DNA of 64,000 bases, taken from the NCBI RefSeq assembly GCF_020166515.1, contig NZ_JAINZT010000004.1:186001-250000 (forward strand), read 5' to 3'. Position numbers and translations under genes: made by a program. How positions within the stretch are numbered: position 1 is the first letter of the stretch; each line of letters starts with the position of its first letter. The stretch comes from Robertkochia flava. Its GTDB lineage: Bacteria > Bacteroidota > Bacteroidia > Flavobacteriales > Flavobacteriaceae. The notes beneath the pieces are model-generated. The model was not told the origin of the DNA. It saw only the letters and a list, made by a program, of their open reading frames with translations, and did not search any database. Shown in pieces: positions 52,474 to 60,894 of this stretch.

Positions 52474-52508
52474 AACCCTGTTGCACCCCTTGTGTTAACA
52501 GGGTTTTT
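52474..52508 (+). terminator. Terminator after mdh
   Basis: AACCCTGTT pairs with AACAGGGTT around a 14-base loop, then TTTT. It lies 32 bases after the mdh stop. Confidence 0.75.
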
Positions 52509-52534
52509 CGTGTTTTAAATCCCATGAAAAATAA

Positions 52535-52565
52535 TTGTCAGTTCATATGGTATATGCTATATTTG
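52535..52565 (+). promoter_or_regulatory. Promoter of secDF
   Basis: TTG at 52535-52537 and TATATTTG at 52558-52565 with a 20-base spacer. The ATG is at 52602. Confidence 0.55.
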
Positions 52566-52601
52566 GCCGTTTGAAAGAATTGACCATTAAATAATTTAAG
52601 A

Positions 52602-55574
52602 ATGCAGAACAAAGGACTTATCAGACTTTTTGCTATTTTATTCGGTATCGTCAGCATTTATCAGCTGTCGTTTACCTTTGTAGCAAACAAGGTGGAAAAT
52701 GAGGCCGAAACTTATGCCCTGAATCAGGTTACTGAAACCGAAGAAGATTATGTGGCAAAGCGGGAGGCTGTTGAATCGAGGTATTTGGATTCGCTGTCTA
52801 ACCAGGAAGTTTTTAACCTGGGAGTCAGTAGTTATACCTACAGTGAAGTAAAGGATAAAGAGCTTAACAAAGGTCTTGACCTGAAGGGGGGTATCAATGC
52901 TATCCTTCAGATCTCGGTTAAGGATATTCTAAAGGGGCTTGCAGACAACTCTAAGGACCCGGTATTCAACGAGGCCCTGGCCAGAGCTGACGAAGCTGCT
53001 AAAGACAGTCAGGACGATTATGTAGAGCTGTTTTTCCAGGAATTTGAAGCCGTATCTAACGGATCTACCAAGTTGGCTTCTCCGGATATCTTCGCAAACA
53101 AAACACTGAGTGAAGAGATCAACTTCCAAATGTCTGATGAGGAGGTAAAACCAATTATCAGAAGAAAAATTGATGAGTCTGTTGTTTCAGCTTTTGAGGT
53201 ACTGCGTAAGCGTATCGATAAGTTTGGTGTAACGCAGCCCAATATTCAGCGTTTGGGAACTTCCGGGCGTATTCTTGTGGAGCTTCCGGGAGCTAAGAAT
53301 GTAGAGCGGGTGAAGAACCTGCTTCAGAGTACAGCCCAGCTGGAATTCTGGGAAACCTTCAAAACCGAAGAAGTTACCCCTTTCCTCATCAGTGCCAATA
53401 ATACCCTGAGAGATCTTGTGGAAACCAAGGAAGAAGTGATCGAAGAGGAAACTTCTGAAATCGATTCTTTGTTGTCTGATGTTGCTCAGGACTCTCTTGA
53501 TATCGCAGAGCAAAACAATCCGCTTTTCGATCTTATCGTAAGCGCCGGATTCCAGGGGTCTCCAATGGTGGCTACAGTAGCGATCAAGGATACCGCAGAG
53601 TTTACGTCATACCTGAAAAAGCCGGAAGTAAGAGCACTTCGCCCTGCTTCTCTTCAGTATGCTAAATTTGCGTGGGGTATCCCGGCCAAGAATGCTGAGG
53701 TGGTAAACCTTTACGTGCTTAAGAGTAATCGTAATGATGAGCCTGCAATGAACGGAGATGTGATCACCGATGCAGCTCAAACCTTTGATATCGCAGGTCG
53801 TCCTGCAGTATCCATGCAAATGAACACCCGTGGTGCTAAGATATGGGAAGAACTTACCGGAAAGGCTTTCCGCGAAGGTGGAAATATTGCCATTGTACTC
53901 GATAATATTGTGTATTCAGCTCCCGGAGTATCCAAGGGTGCTATTACAGGAGGAAATTCTGAGATCTCAGGTGACTTTAGCCTGGAAGAAGCAGATGACC
54001 TTGCCAACGTGCTAAGGGCTGGTAAACTTCCTGCCTCAGCAGAGATCATTCAATCTGATATCATCGGACCGTCCCTTGGACAGGAGGCTATCGACAGCGG
54101 TATGACCTCTTTCCTTATCGCCATGGTGCTGGTGCTGATCTGGATGGTATTCTACTACGGTAAAGCCGGTATTTTTGCAGATATAGCCCTGGTGTTTAAC
54201 ATCGTACTGATCTTTGGAGTGCTGGCCGGATTAGGTGCTGTACTTACCCTGCCAGGTATTGCAGGTATCGTACTTACCATTGGTATGTCTGTGGATGCCA
54301 ACGTACTGATCTTTGAGCGTGTTAAAGAGGAGGTGAAGAAAGGAAAAGGACAAATGCAGGCCATCTCTGATGGTTTCAGTAACGCCCTGTCTTCCATCCT
54401 TGATGCGAACATCACTACCGGACTTACGGCGATTATCCTGTTGTTATTTGGTACAGGTCCTATCCAGGGATTTGCGACTACCTTATTAATAGGTATTGCC
54501 ACATCGCTGTTCACTGCCATTTTTGTTACCCGATTGTTGATCGAATGGTACCTGAAGAGTGGTAAGAACCGTCTTGATTTTTATACCGGATTAACCAAGA
54601 ATCTTTTTGCGAATATCAATGTTGATTTCCTGTCTAAGCGCAAGATATCTTATATATTCTCAGCAGTTTTAGTATTGGTTAGTGCTGTGATGTTATTTAC
54701 CAAAGGACTTGACGGAGGTGTTGATTTTGTCGGAGGACGTTCTTATACGGTACGTTTCGTAGATCCGGTTAATCCAACTGAGATCGCTAACGATCTGTCG
54801 GAAGACTTTGGTACCGCCGAGGTAAAGACTTATGGGGATCCTAACCAGGTGAAGATCACTACCAAATACAAGGTGGATGAAGATGGTGCTGCGGTAGATG
54901 AGGAGATCCAGAAAACCATGTTTACCACACTTCAGAAGTACCTTCCGGACGGAATTACCTATGAGGAGTTTATTCATGGAAGTGGTGAGAAAACCATTGG
55001 TATTGTTCAGGCTATTAAAGTAGGACCTACCATTGCGGATGATATTAAGAAGAATGCGGTGTGGGCTATTCTCGGCTCTCTTGCCATCGTGTTCCTGTAT
55101 ATACTGTTGCGATTCAGTAAATGGCAATTCTCTCTTGGAGCGGTTACTGCCGTATTCCACGATGTGGTTATAGTGCTTGGTATTTTCTCTGCATTCTCCA
55201 GCATTATGCCGTTTAACATGGAGATCGACCAGGCATTTATCGCGGCTATCCTTACCGTGATCGGTTACTCGCTTAACGATACAGTGGTTGTGTTCGACCG
55301 TATCCGTGAGGTGATCAAGGAGAAAGGATGGAGAGGCGGAGAGAATGTTAACGAAGCGCTTAACAGCACGCTCAGCCGTACCCTGAATACCTCGCTTACC
55401 ACCTTGGTGGTGCTTCTGGCCATCTTCATCTTCGGAGGAGAGTCGCTGAGAGGATTTATGTTTGCAATGATCATAGGTATCATTGTGGGTACTTACTCAT
55501 CGCTTTTCATCGCTACTCCGGTAATGTTTGATACCCTTAAGTCTAAGGGCGAACGTAAGAAGAAAGCCGAATAA
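52602..55574 (+). CDS. secDF: Protein translocase subunit SecDF, fused
   Basis: A 990-residue fusion of SecD and SecF. The SecD part has LNKGLDLKGGINAILQISV and RKRIDKFGVTQPNIQRLG, ending with six membrane helices including GMSVDANVLIFERVKEE. The SecF part begins near NLFANINVDFLSKRKISY, with VDFVGGRSYTVRF, and ends with GYSLNDTVVVFDRIREV. The proton-driven complex pulls preproteins through and supports YidC. A periplasmic insert with many acidic residues (about residues 275-310) is present. It ends with a strong terminator. Confidence 0.97.
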   Translation: MQNKGLIRLFAILFGIVSIYQLSFTFVANKVENEAETYALNQVTETEEDYVAKREAVESRYLDSLSNQEVFNLGVSSYTYSEVKDKELNKGLDLKGGINAILQISVKDILKGLADNSKDPVFNEALARADEAAKDSQDDYVELFFQEFEAVSNGSTKLASPDIFANKTLSEEINFQMSDEEVKPIIRRKIDESVVSAFEVLRKRIDKFGVTQPNIQRLGTSGRILVELPGAKNVERVKNLLQSTAQLEFWETFKTEEVTPFLISANNTLRDLVETKEEVIEEETSEIDSLLSDVAQDSLDIAEQNNPLFDLIVSAGFQGSPMVATVAIKDTAEFTSYLKKPEVRALRPASLQYAKFAWGIPAKNAEVVNLYVLKSNRNDEPAMNGDVITDAAQTFDIAGRPAVSMQMNTRGAKIWEELTGKAFREGGNIAIVLDNIVYSAPGVSKGAITGGNSEISGDFSLEEADDLANVLRAGKLPASAEIIQSDIIGPSLGQEAIDSGMTSFLIAMVLVLIWMVFYYGKAGIFADIALVFNIVLIFGVLAGLGAVLTLPGIAGIVLTIGMSVDANVLIFERVKEEVKKGKGQMQAISDGFSNALSSILDANITTGLTAIILLLFGTGPIQGFATTLLIGIATSLFTAIFVTRLLIEWYLKSGKNRLDFYTGLTKNLFANINVDFLSKRKISYIFSAVLVLVSAVMLFTKGLDGGVDFVGGRSYTVRFVDPVNPTEIANDLSEDFGTAEVKTYGDPNQVKITTKYKVDEDGAAVDEEIQKTMFTTLQKYLPDGITYEEFIHGSGEKTIGIVQAIKVGPTIADDIKKNAVWAILGSLAIVFLYILLRFSKWQFSLGAVTAVFHDVVIVLGIFSAFSSIMPFNMEIDQAFIAAILTVIGYSLNDTVVVFDRIREVIKEKGWRGGENVNEALNSTLSRTLNTSLTTLVVLLAIFIFGGESLRGFMFAMIIGIIVGTYSSLFIATPVMFDTLKSKGERKKKAE

Positions 55575-55616
55575 GTTTTGAATTGAACAGGATCTGACAA
55601 AGATCTTCTCAATACT

Positions 55617-55649
55617 AAAAAAGCCATCTGAATTTCAGATGGCTTTTTT
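55617..55649 (+). terminator. Terminator after secDF
   Basis: AAAAAAGCCATCTGAA pairs with TTCAGATGGCTTTTTT; near-perfect 16-bp stem with a T run. It may serve the convergent zinc-ribbon gene as well, being bidirectional. Confidence 0.9.
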
Positions 55650-55687
55650 AATTCCCTGGAATTAACACAGGACATTGTCAAAGTTAG

Positions 55688-56122
55688 CTAGGATCTTAAC
55701 GAGCTTGTGAATACGCGAATTCCGGAAACAGATGGTTTAGGGATGGCATTTTCCCGGATGGGATAATCGCATACTTTACACTCTAAAGGTGAATTTGACA
55801 ACGGGGTTCCCAAAGCAGGCTGGTCATTGTTAAGGATGTCCTGATAAGTTAGCCAGACGGGTGCTGCGGTACATTCTTCCTGAACATATCTCAATTTTTC
55901 TGACTTACAACGCGGACAACAAACTTTTGAGCTTTCCGTCTGCTTTGATTTTTCATTATGTTCGATGAGAATCCTGATCCGTGTCTTGGTCAGGTTTCTT
56001 TCCCGAAGATAAAGTTTGATCTGTTGTTGGGTCTCAGAGGCCAGGTTGATCGCCGTATAGGTTGCAAAATACGCCAGTTCAAGATCTGTTAATTCTCCGA
56101 GAGCCGCTCTTATAAGATTCAT
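55688..56122 (-). CDS. Protein with zinc-ribbon-like cysteine pairs, function unknown
   Basis: A 144-residue protein. The first 70 residues are helical (RAALGELTDLELAYFATYTA). A CPRCKSEKLR pair and a later CKVCDYPIREN pair (separated by about 52 residues) could bind one zinc. The chain between them contains a free Cys (EECTAAPVW). I do not recognise the family. It reads away from the 610-base gene-free stretch and has a good -7 element upstream. Confidence 0.68.
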   Translation of the reverse strand: MNLIRAALGELTDLELAYFATYTAINLASETQQQIKLYLRERNLTKTRIRILIEHNEKSKQTESSKVCCPRCKSEKLRYVQEECTAAPVWLTYQDILNNDQPALGTPLSNSPLECKVCDYPIRENAIPKPSVSGIRVFTSSLRS

Positions 56123-56145
56123 ATTTAGATAGTTAGATTGTTTTT

Positions 56146-56153
56146 CAAATATA
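56146..56153 (-). promoter_or_regulatory. Bacteroidetes -7 element upstream of the zinc-ribbon gene
   Basis: Minus-strand TATATTTG matches TAnnTTTG. It lies 23 bases before the start at 56122. Confidence 0.45.
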
Positions 56154-56204
56154 TACAGAATTACCACTTATAAAAGTGGTTTTCGACCAAATGCAGGGGT
56201 GCAG

Positions 56205-56347
56205 TTATCAACAAAATGTTGATAATCAGTCATGTGGAAAAGCTTTTTAAGGGCTGTATTTTAAGGGGGTGATCTGTAAAACGCTGTAAATCAAGGATTA
56301 AACGCAGGCTATCGCTTTTAAGTAACTGTAAATTAGATTGTTGATAA
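56205..56347. other. Cluster of DnaA-box-like sites, candidate replication origin
   Basis: TTATCAACA (56205-56213), its inverse TGTTGATAA (56217-56225), TGTGGAAAA (56233-56241) and TGTTGATAA (56339-56347) all differ by one base from the DnaA box TTATCCACA or its complement. Four sites in 143 bases of gene-free DNA suggest an origin or a DnaA-controlled site. dnaA is not adjacent, and the genes on both sides read towards this region, which is not what leading-strand bias at an origin would give. Confidence 0.45.
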
Positions 56348-56732
56348 CTGTAATAAGAGTTTTTAACCGATCAGATTACTGGGTTTTTATTACGGGGGTC
56401 GTTTTTATGAAGGTTTTATGATAACTCTTGCCGGAATACTTTTGTATTCTTCAGGCCGTCCGGTATTGTTCTTTATATAAAAGGGTTTTGCCTTTAGAAA
56501 AGAGGAGAATAATGCTCTTTATTTGGTTTTCTCTTCCCAGGTGTGAAACGAAGACTGATTGGGATCCGTTGTCTTGTGGTGCAAATAGAGGAGGAGGTAG
56601 GGTGTAAGACCGGGAAGATGGGATCTGGTTATGCGGTATTTATTTTTAGCGGAAGTGAGCTGTGTTTTCCTCTGAACGGAGGACGAATACCCCGATAATA
56701 AGCTAGGGGCAATACCCTACCCGGGAAAGGAA

Positions 56733-57218
56733 CTACTTTCCGTCATCCATTCTTTTTACGGCTATACTGTCCTGAATGGAAATATTCCAGAGGTCTGCAG
56801 TTCCTGCATTTAATTCCAGTACATATTTCGCAGGGTACTTGGAGGGGAGGGATGCTTTGTCAAAAGGGGTTGCATTTTTTACAATGCTAACGATCCTGCC
56901 GTGCTTGTCTGCGTAAAGAATATCCAGGGCGATAAGGGTGTTTTTCATATAAAAGGCTCTGGGTGCCTCCTCTTCAAAAATGAACCACATTCCCTGGTCT
57001 TGCTTCATGGATTCCCGGTACATGAGCCCGGTTTGACGCTCATATGGGGTTTCTGCGATTTCAATTTCGAGTTGGTCTACAAGGAGGCTGTCGCCTTTAT
57101 AGATCTGAGCAGTGGCCTCCCTGGTAAAGGTCACCGGGGTTTCGCTGATCGCTCGGGATTTTTCCTCCTTGCAGGCCGTTAGAGCGAGAAACAGCAAAAG
57201 CAGGGATCTACGCAACAT
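56733..57218 (-). CDS. DUF192 domain lipoprotein
   Basis: A 161-residue protein. MLRRSLLLLFLALTACKEEK is a lipoprotein signal with Cys16. The DUF192 fold follows: LEIEIAETPYERQTGLMYRE, then MWFIFEEEAPRAFYMKNTLI and DILYADKHGRIVSIV. The family is small and secreted, of unknown biochemical role. It overlaps lgt by 11 bases, so its own lipid attachment enzyme is encoded next to it, probably by chance. Confidence 0.9.
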   Translation of the reverse strand: MLRRSLLLLFLALTACKEEKSRAISETPVTFTREATAQIYKGDSLLVDQLEIEIAETPYERQTGLMYRESMKQDQGMWFIFEEEAPRAFYMKNTLIALDILYADKHGRIVSIVKNATPFDKASLPSKYPAKYVLELNAGTADLWNISIQDSIAVKRMDDGK

Positions 57219-58032
57219 GATTTCTTTTTCTGAACATAAAGTAAAAACCGGCGATGATAAAAGGAATGCTAAGCCATTGTCCGGTGGTAAATATTCCTAA
57301 TGCCGACTCAAATCCACCCTGGGATTTTTTGTAGAATTCAGCAATGAATCTTACTGTCCAAAGCAGTACCAGGAATAATCCGAATATATATCCGGGTTGA
57401 TCCTTTTTATTGGTTCTCCAGTACACGGCCCAGAGGATGAGAAAAACGATCACGTAGCCAAAGGATTCGTAAAGCTGTGCGGGGTGCCTTGGGAAATCTT
57501 CTCCCAGTCTTTTGAAAATAACCCCAAAGTCGGTGTTGGTGGGTTTACCAACGATCTCCGAATTAAAGAAATTACCCAGGCGAACGAAGATGCCTCCAAG
57601 TGCAACCGGGATAACGATTCTGTCCAGAATCCAGATCACCGGTTTTTGGATGATCTTTTTGCTGTAGAGGTACATGGCGATGATGATTCCTATAGCCGCT
57701 CCGTGGCTGGCAAGTCCCTGGAACCCGGTAAACCGGAAACTGGGGCTGAATTCAAAGGGCAGGAAAACGCTTAGCGGGTCTTCAAGGAATACCTCTGGTT
57801 CATAGAATATAAAGTGTCCGAGGCGGGCCCCAAGCAAGGTGGCGATCACGGTGTAAATAAATAAAGGGTCCAGTTTTTCCACGGAGATGCCTTCGTTTTC
57901 ATAGATCTTTTTCATGATCCACCATCCGAGAGAGAAGGCAATGATAAACATCAGGCTGTAATAGCGAAGCGGAAAGGATCCGATATGGAACAGAACTCCG
58001 TCAGAGTCCCAGGTAAAACTTAGAAAATGCAT
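57208..58032 (-). CDS. lgt: Prolipoprotein diacylglyceryl transferase
   Basis: A 274-residue membrane protein with about seven helices. FRFTGFQGLASHGAAIGIII is the Lgt signature (SHGAAIG, the conserved His), and RLGNFFNSEIVGKPTNT carries the conserved Asn and Glu residues (RxGNFxNxExxG). It attaches diacylglycerol to the lipobox Cys. lnt at 31 kb completes the pathway. It overlaps the DUF192 gene by 11 bases and shares its strand with yidD and cysS. Confidence 0.96.
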   Translation of the reverse strand: MHFLSFTWDSDGVLFHIGSFPLRYYSLMFIIAFSLGWWIMKKIYENEGISVEKLDPLFIYTVIATLLGARLGHFIFYEPEVFLEDPLSVFLPFEFSPSFRFTGFQGLASHGAAIGIIIAMYLYSKKIIQKPVIWILDRIVIPVALGGIFVRLGNFFNSEIVGKPTNTDFGVIFKRLGEDFPRHPAQLYESFGYVIVFLILWAVYWRTNKKDQPGYIFGLFLVLLWTVRFIAEFYKKSQGGFESALGIFTTGQWLSIPFIIAGFYFMFRKRNHVA

Positions 58033-58123
58033 GTTCGGTTATGTTTTGCAGGTAAATATAGATAATTCACCTCTATATTCTGTTGTGGTCGGAGGCCAAT
58101 TGTTAACAAGGCCGTGAACAGTA

Positions 58124-58357
58124 TCACGGCACCGGGTCGTAGCCCGATCCTCCCCAGGGGTTACAACTGGCGATACGTCTTACAGCCATCCAGCCCCCTT
58201 TAAAAAGACCGTGTTTTTTAAGCGCTTCCAGGGTGTACTGGGAACAGGTGGGGGAGTATCTGCATGATGCCGGGGTGTAAGGGGAAATAGCTACCTGGTA
58301 GAACCTGACCAGAAAGATGAACGGGCTGATTAAAATATTTTTTAAGGTCCACTTCAT
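58124..58357 (-). CDS. yidD: Membrane protein insertion efficiency factor YidD
   Basis: A 77-residue protein. [20 protein letters not shown], then [13 protein letters not shown] and [13 protein letters not shown] are the YidD pattern with the conserved cysteines. YidD helps YidC-dependent membrane insertion. Normally it is beside rnpA and yidC; here it sits between cysS and lgt. Confidence 0.95.
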   Translation of the reverse strand: MKWTLKNILISPFIFLVRFYQVAISPYTPASCRYSPTCSQYTLEALKKHGLFKGGWMAVRRIASCNPWGGSGYDPVP

Positions 58358-58388
58358 CTTATCAGGTACGCTCTATTGGGTTTGACAT

Positions 58389-59876
58389 TTAATTCAGCTG
58401 GAAAGAAGTACCTTCCTTCCCATCCTTTAGCTGGATGCCTATTTCAGCCAGTTCGTCCCGGATCTTATCGGCTGCGGCAAAATCCCTGTTAGCCCTTGCT
58501 TCTGCCCGCAAATGGATCAGCAGTTCAACTGCTCCGCTTAACTTGTCTGCTGACGATTCCTCGGTTTTATTTTCATCCACAAGGCCCAGGACTTCAAAAA
58601 CGAAGCTGTTCATGGTGTCTTTAAGCAATTGCAGGTTTTGAGCATCGATCGTTTCCTTGCCTTCCTTGATCAGGTTGATGTGTTTTACGGCATCGAATAG
58701 CCTGGCTATAAGGATAGGGCTGTTGAAGTCGTCATTCATGGCGTCATAACATTCCTGTTTCCAGGAGGTCACATCGAAATCACTCTTCTGCGCATCGGCT
58801 TCGAGTTTGTCAAGGTCTTTAAGCCCTTCCATAAGGCGTTGAAAACCTTTTTCTGACGCCTCAAGGGCTTCATTGCTAAAATCCAGGATACTGCGGTAGT
58901 GTGCCTGCAGCATAAAGAATCTCGCAACGGTAGGAGAGAATGGTTTGCTTAAAATGTCATTATTCCCTGAAAAGAGTTCATAGGGAAGAATGTTATTCCC
59001 GGTAGATTTTGCCATTTTCTTTCCGTTAAGGGTAAGCATATTGGCGTGCATCCAGTAATTTACCGGGGAAGTGCCCTTCGATGCTTCGTTCTGAGCGATC
59101 TCACACTCATGATGCGGAAATTTTAAATCCATTCCACCGCCGTGAATATCAAAGTGTTCTCCGAGATATTTGGTGCTCATGGCAGTACATTCCAGGTGCC
59201 ATCCCGGAAACCCGTCACTCCATGGCGAAGGCCACCGCATAATATGCTGGGGTTCCGCTTTTTTCCAAAGAGCAAAATCCTGAGGATTTTTTTTGTCGCT
59301 TTGTCCGGCCGTTTCACGGGTATTGTGGATCATGTCTTCGATATTTCTGCCGCTGAGTTTCCCGTAGTGGTGTTCTTCGTTGAATTTTTGCACATCAAAG
59401 TACACCGATCCGTTAACCTCATAGGCAAACCCATTGTCAAGGATCTCTTTGATCACTTCGATCTGTTCGATGATATGTCCGGTGGCAGTAGGTTCGATGC
59501 TCGGAGGAAGGTTGTTGAATTTATTCAGGGTATTGTGGAAATCTACCGTATACCTCTGGACCACCTCCATTGGCTCTATCTGCTCCAGCCTTGCCTTTTT
59601 TGCAATTCTGTCTTCCCCTTCGTCAGCGTCATTCTCCAGGTGTCCGGCATCGGTTATGTTACGGACGTACCTCACCTTGAATCCCAGGTGTTTGAGGTAG
59701 CGAAACACCAGGTCAAAAGAAATAAAGGTCCTGCAATTTCCAAGGTGAACATTGCTGTATACGGTAGGACCGCATACATACATGCCTACATGGCCTTCGT
59801 TTATAGGTTCAAAAACTTCTTTTTGTCCGCTAAGTGAATTGTGAATCTTTAATTGCTGTTCCTTGTATAATTGCAT
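58389..59876 (-). CDS. cysS: Cysteinyl-tRNA synthetase
   Basis: A 495-residue class I synthetase. [20 protein letters not shown] includes the HIGH-type HLGN and the zinc Cys. The zinc site continues with WHLECTAMS and [13 protein letters not shown]. The KMSKS motif reads KMAKSTGN. It charges tRNA-Cys. The C-terminal domain ends [20 protein letters not shown] and [12 protein letters not shown]. It is separated from yidD by 31 bases. Confidence 0.97.
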   Translation of the reverse strand: MQLYKEQQLKIHNSLSGQKEVFEPINEGHVGMYVCGPTVYSNVHLGNCRTFISFDLVFRYLKHLGFKVRYVRNITDAGHLENDADEGEDRIAKKARLEQIEPMEVVQRYTVDFHNTLNKFNNLPPSIEPTATGHIIEQIEVIKEILDNGFAYEVNGSVYFDVQKFNEEHHYGKLSGRNIEDMIHNTRETAGQSDKKNPQDFALWKKAEPQHIMRWPSPWSDGFPGWHLECTAMSTKYLGEHFDIHGGGMDLKFPHHECEIAQNEASKGTSPVNYWMHANMLTLNGKKMAKSTGNNILPYELFSGNNDILSKPFSPTVARFFMLQAHYRSILDFSNEALEASEKGFQRLMEGLKDLDKLEADAQKSDFDVTSWKQECYDAMNDDFNSPILIARLFDAVKHINLIKEGKETIDAQNLQLLKDTMNSFVFEVLGLVDENKTEESSADKLSGAVELLIHLRAEARANRDFAAADKIRDELAEIGIQLKDGKEGTSFQLN

Positions 59877-59928
59877 AGCCAGGCTATTCTCGTGATAGAT
59901 ATGTTTGCAGGATCGGGTTGTATCGGGT

Positions 59929-60609
59929 CTAGAATTCGGTATCTAAGTTAATATAATCCAGGAATTCTCTGCGCACCGCTGCATCTTTAAACTTTCCTCC
60001 GAATTCAGCGGTAACTGTGCTGCTTTCGATATCGCGGATCCCTCTTGAATTTACGCAAAGGTGTTTGGCGTCAACCACACAGGCCACGTCTTTTGTTCCG
60101 AGAGCCTTTTGTAGCTCCTGAACGATCTGCATGGTCATGCGCTCCTGTACCTGGGGCCGCTTCGCATAATAATCTACGATACGGTTCATTTTGGATAAGC
60201 CGATAACAGAGCCGTTGGAAATGTAGGCAACATGTGCTCTTCCTACGATAGGTAAGAGGTGGTGTTCACAGGTGGAGTACACCGTGATGTTCTTTTCCAC
60301 CAGCATTTCCCCGTATTTGTATTTGTTCTCGAAAGTGGACGCTTTGGGCTTGCGTTCAGGGTGAAGTCCTGCAAAGATCTCTTTGACAAACATATTGGCT
60401 ACCCTTCTCGGGGTACCTCTCAGGCTGTCGTCGGTAAGGTCCAGTCCCAGGGTTTCCATGATGCTGTATACCTGGGCTTCGATCCCTTCGATCTTTTCAT
60501 CATCCGATATTTCGAAGGCATCATCCCGAAGCGGGGTTTCTGCCGAAGAACCAATGTGTTCATTACCCAGTTCTTCGTATTGCTCTTCCAGTGCTTTGTC
60601 TATCTTCAT
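59929..60609 (-). CDS. folE: GTP cyclohydrolase I
   Basis: A 226-residue protein. [20 protein letters not shown] holds the zinc Cys and His, [17 protein letters not shown] the fold, and [20 protein letters not shown] the second zinc Cys. It makes dihydroneopterin triphosphate for folate. The N-terminus has an acidic extension of about 40 residues. A minus-strand TATCTTTG at 60704-60711 is a likely -7 element, giving a leader of about 90 bases. Confidence 0.96.
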   Translation of the reverse strand: MKIDKALEEQYEELGNEHIGSSAETPLRDDAFEISDDEKIEGIEAQVYSIMETLGLDLTDDSLRGTPRRVANMFVKEIFAGLHPERKPKASTFENKYKYGEMLVEKNITVYSTCEHHLLPIVGRAHVAYISNGSVIGLSKMNRIVDYYAKRPQVQERMTMQIVQELQKALGTKDVACVVDAKHLCVNSRGIRDIESSTVTAEFGGKFKDAAVRREFLDYINLDTEF

Positions 60610-60703
60610 TTCTTAGTATAAAATTTAATGCCGTTTCAGGCACGGCATTCGGCCTTCCCTCAAAGCTAATGATAAGTCTTAGCAGTTGGAAAAAAATAGA
60701 CTG

Positions 60704-60711
60704 CAAAGATA
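60704..60711 (-). promoter_or_regulatory. Bacteroidetes -7 element upstream of folE
   Basis: Minus-strand TATCTTTG followed by C matches TAnnTTTG. The next 285 bases up to the porin gene contain GC-rich inverted repeats and no gene. Confidence 0.5.
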
Positions 60712-60894
60712 AGTATTTATCGACTATTGACGTAACGCCATCAGAAAGTTGTCTGATTTTGACATTTCGTTAACGCATCGCCAGCTTGTCGTTGTGCGAC
60801 AAAGCCCTCAGGCGCCAATACGGTCGGTGCTTTCGGGCTTGTGTGTCGTAATTTTCTGAATGTATGATGCCTGAAAATGTTGTGTACTTGCTTT

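Larger units (their letters stand above)
56123..56732. other. 610-base gene-free stretch
   Basis: No reading frame over 60 codons and no RNA gene is recognised. It contains a -7 element for the zinc-ribbon gene, a hairpin (ACCACTT-ATAA-AAGTGGT at 56163-56180), four DnaA-box-like 9-mers and a strong excess of G over C on the plus strand. The right part (56350-56730) shows nothing I can name. Confidence 0.6.
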
